NCBI GenBank assembly: GCA_004555955.1
Contig: SFJG01000027.1
Coordinates: 1 to 24,221 of the forward strand
Source: Bacteroidales bacterium
Lineage (GTDB): Bacteria; Bacteroidota; Bacteroidia; Bacteroidales; Muribaculaceae
Direction: 5' to 3'
Length of the DNA stretch: 24,221 nucleotides
Shown: positions 23,204 through 24,221 of the stretch, piece by piece
How positions within the stretch are numbered: the first letter of the stretch is position 1
Layout: each line of letters begins with the position of its first letter
Position numbers and translations under genes: made by a program
Notes under the pieces: generated by a model
What the model was told of the DNA's origin: nothing
Database searches by the model: none
The model's input: the letters and a program-made list of their open reading frames with translations, nothing else

Positions 23204-24133
23204 TTATATATGGAATACGTCTTTGAGTTTCTTGACTTCCTCTTCGAGTTTCCGGGGATTCTGCTTTGCCAGTTTCTTTAAGTTAAGCAGCTTCCATTTC
23301 ACGGATGGATAGTCCTTGAAATATTCGAACTCATAGCCTTCCCAGTCGGGATTGCCGGACTCGAAACTGAGCAGGAAATGTTTGTCGGCATCAGTCATCA
23401 GCCGGCAAACATCTTCAATGAGGGTTTTCCTCGTTTCCTCAAACTCCTCATATGGAAAGGGGATATCGGTCATGCCTTCAAACTGATTGACAATCGCCTC
23501 TCTCTGATCGACTAAGCGTGGAGAAAAGCTCTCATAGATAGGTCGGTCACTGCCAAGAAGGCAGAAGATAAGACCTTCACGACACTCGGACAGAGGGACA
23601 TCCATATACTTGACATCGAAGAGGTCACGGGGATGCTGGCGGGACAGGGCTGCAGCTATCTTGCCGCCATACAACTGGGTGATGGGGACAATCCGAGCTT
23701 CGCAATATAGTCCGAACTCGTCCTGCGCCCTATCTCTTAAAGGCACAGTCAGGACATCACCACCAACGATGCCTCGCTTCGTTTGGTTCACCTCTACCTT
23801 TACTTGCTTGCCACGGTATTCACACAGCAGCTTGCATGTGCTGAAATTGGGCACGATATGCATTCCCTTGAAGGCTTTCTTCGCCTTCTCGCTGATAGAT
23901 TGGAGATGAAGGTTGATGTCATCAATGCTTTGCTGTCTGTCTGACAAGGGGATATAGGTGAGGTCTATATCAACGGAATATCTGGGCAGGTCCTTCATAA
24001 ACAGGTTGATGGCGGTTCCTCCGTGAATGGCAAACACGCCTTCTTCCACCACTATAGGGATAAGGCGAAGCAGCAGTTCTACTTTCTGGGAATATACCTG
24101 AGTGTTGATATCCTTGATATTTTTGTTATTCAT
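23204..24133 (-). CDS. AbiEii/AbiGii-type nucleotidyltransferase toxin
   Basis: This 309-aa protein belongs to the AbiEii (DUF1814) nucleotidyltransferases, toxins of type IV-like abortive-infection or toxin-antitoxin modules; some members add nucleotides to tRNA. The active-site motif is HGGTAINLF with GGT at residues 38-40, followed by RYSVDIDL with Asp55 and Asp57. A second family block is KIAAALSRQHPRDLFDV. The ATG at 24133 overlaps the stop of the upstream partner gene by 8 nt. It converges on the ATPase gene. Abortive infection here is inferred from the family. Confidence 0.9.
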   Translation of the reverse strand: MNNKNIKDINTQVYSQKVELLLRLIPIVVEEGVFAIHGGTAINLFMKDLPRYSVDIDLTYIPLSDRQQSIDDINLHLQSISEKAKKAFKGMHIVPNFSTCKLLCEYRGKQVKVEVNQTKRGIVGGDVLTVPLRDRAQDEFGLYCEARIVPITQLYGGKIAAALSRQHPRDLFDVKYMDVPLSECREGLIFCLLGSDRPIYESFSPRLVDQREAIVNQFEGMTDIPFPYEEFEETRKTLIEDVCRLMTDADKHFLLSFESGNPDWEGYEFEYFKDYPSVKWKLLNLKKLAKQNPRKLEEEVKKLKDVFHI

Positions 24134-24221
24134 ATTCTGCAAGTTCTGTGGGGATGGTCATGTTATATTTTCTTATATACTTTCCTTTGGGCACAATCAT
24201 CTGACGGTAACTGCCCAGTTC
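24126..24221 (-). CDS. C-terminal end of the toxin's upstream partner, probably antitoxin
   Basis: A minus-strand frame is open from the right edge of the window and encodes the last 31 residues of a protein: ELGSYRQMIVPKGKYIRKYN, then MTIPTELAEYE and TAA. The stop overlaps the toxin's ATG (ATGAATAA), the coupling expected of an antitoxin-toxin pair. In Bacteroidota the usual partner is an AbiEi-like or DUF6088 protein, but too little is visible to name it. Confidence 0.65.
   Translation of the reverse strand, partial: ELGSYRQMIVPKGKYIRKYNMTIPTELAEYE

Overview
The window looks like a chromosomal segment of a Bacteroidales bacterium, plausibly a gut lineage close to Muribaculaceae or Prevotella. 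The reasons are several promoters of the Bacteroidota type (-7 box TAnnTTTG, with a TTG-containing -33 box about 19-20 bp upstream in the best cases), a fimbrillin-like surface protein, a type IX-style C-terminal sorting tail, a short promoter-plus-terminator RNA unit resembling the Bacteroidales-1 motif, and several Bacteroidota-flavoured proteins. The genus assignment is inference.

Layout. 1-2412: the 3' part of a fimbrillin-like protein, a heptamer repeat patch and a secreted protein of unknown function. 2493-6831: a tightly packed BtuFCD/FecBCD-type metal-chelate ABC importer (lipoprotein, permease, ATPase with an extra C-terminal region) plus a 400-aa uncharacterised protein. 6901-7602: a SIMPL-domain membrane-anchored protein, converging on a minus-strand pair, rsgA followed by a RecD-like helicase. 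10730-11579: an outer-membrane barrel-like protein with its own promoter and a strong bidirectional hairpin. 11600-13448: an AT-rich accessory pocket with a 5'-truncated subtilisin-like protease, a stand-alone RecB/Cas4-type nuclease and the small RNA unit. 13449-15203: a small hypothetical gene and tilS in convergent overlap. 15207-15244: a symmetric divergent promoter region for tilS and pheS. 15266-19706: pheS, then a compact run of nth, a TRIC-like channel, gtrA, a GT-C glycosyltransferase and a DUF4491 protein. 19801-21510: glnS, with phased A-tracts upstream of its promoter. 21640-24221: a region of different base usage holding an AAA/DUF4143 ATPase between two related hairpins and an AbiEii-type nucleotidyltransferase toxin with the end of its upstream partner, probably a defence or accessory island.

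Functionally most of the window is housekeeping: tRNA charging (pheS, glnS), tRNA modification (tilS), ribosome assembly (rsgA), base-excision repair (nth) and nutrient uptake. The less ordinary parts are the predicted leaderless promoters that give an in-frame YLCGM translation upstream of rsgA and tilS, the mirror-image promoters between tilS and pheS, the small RNA with a short reading frame running through its terminator, the gtrA/GT-C pair inside a repair-gene operon, and the ATPase/toxin island at the right end. I found no system that is clearly new. No tRNA, rRNA, CRISPR array or transposase was seen.
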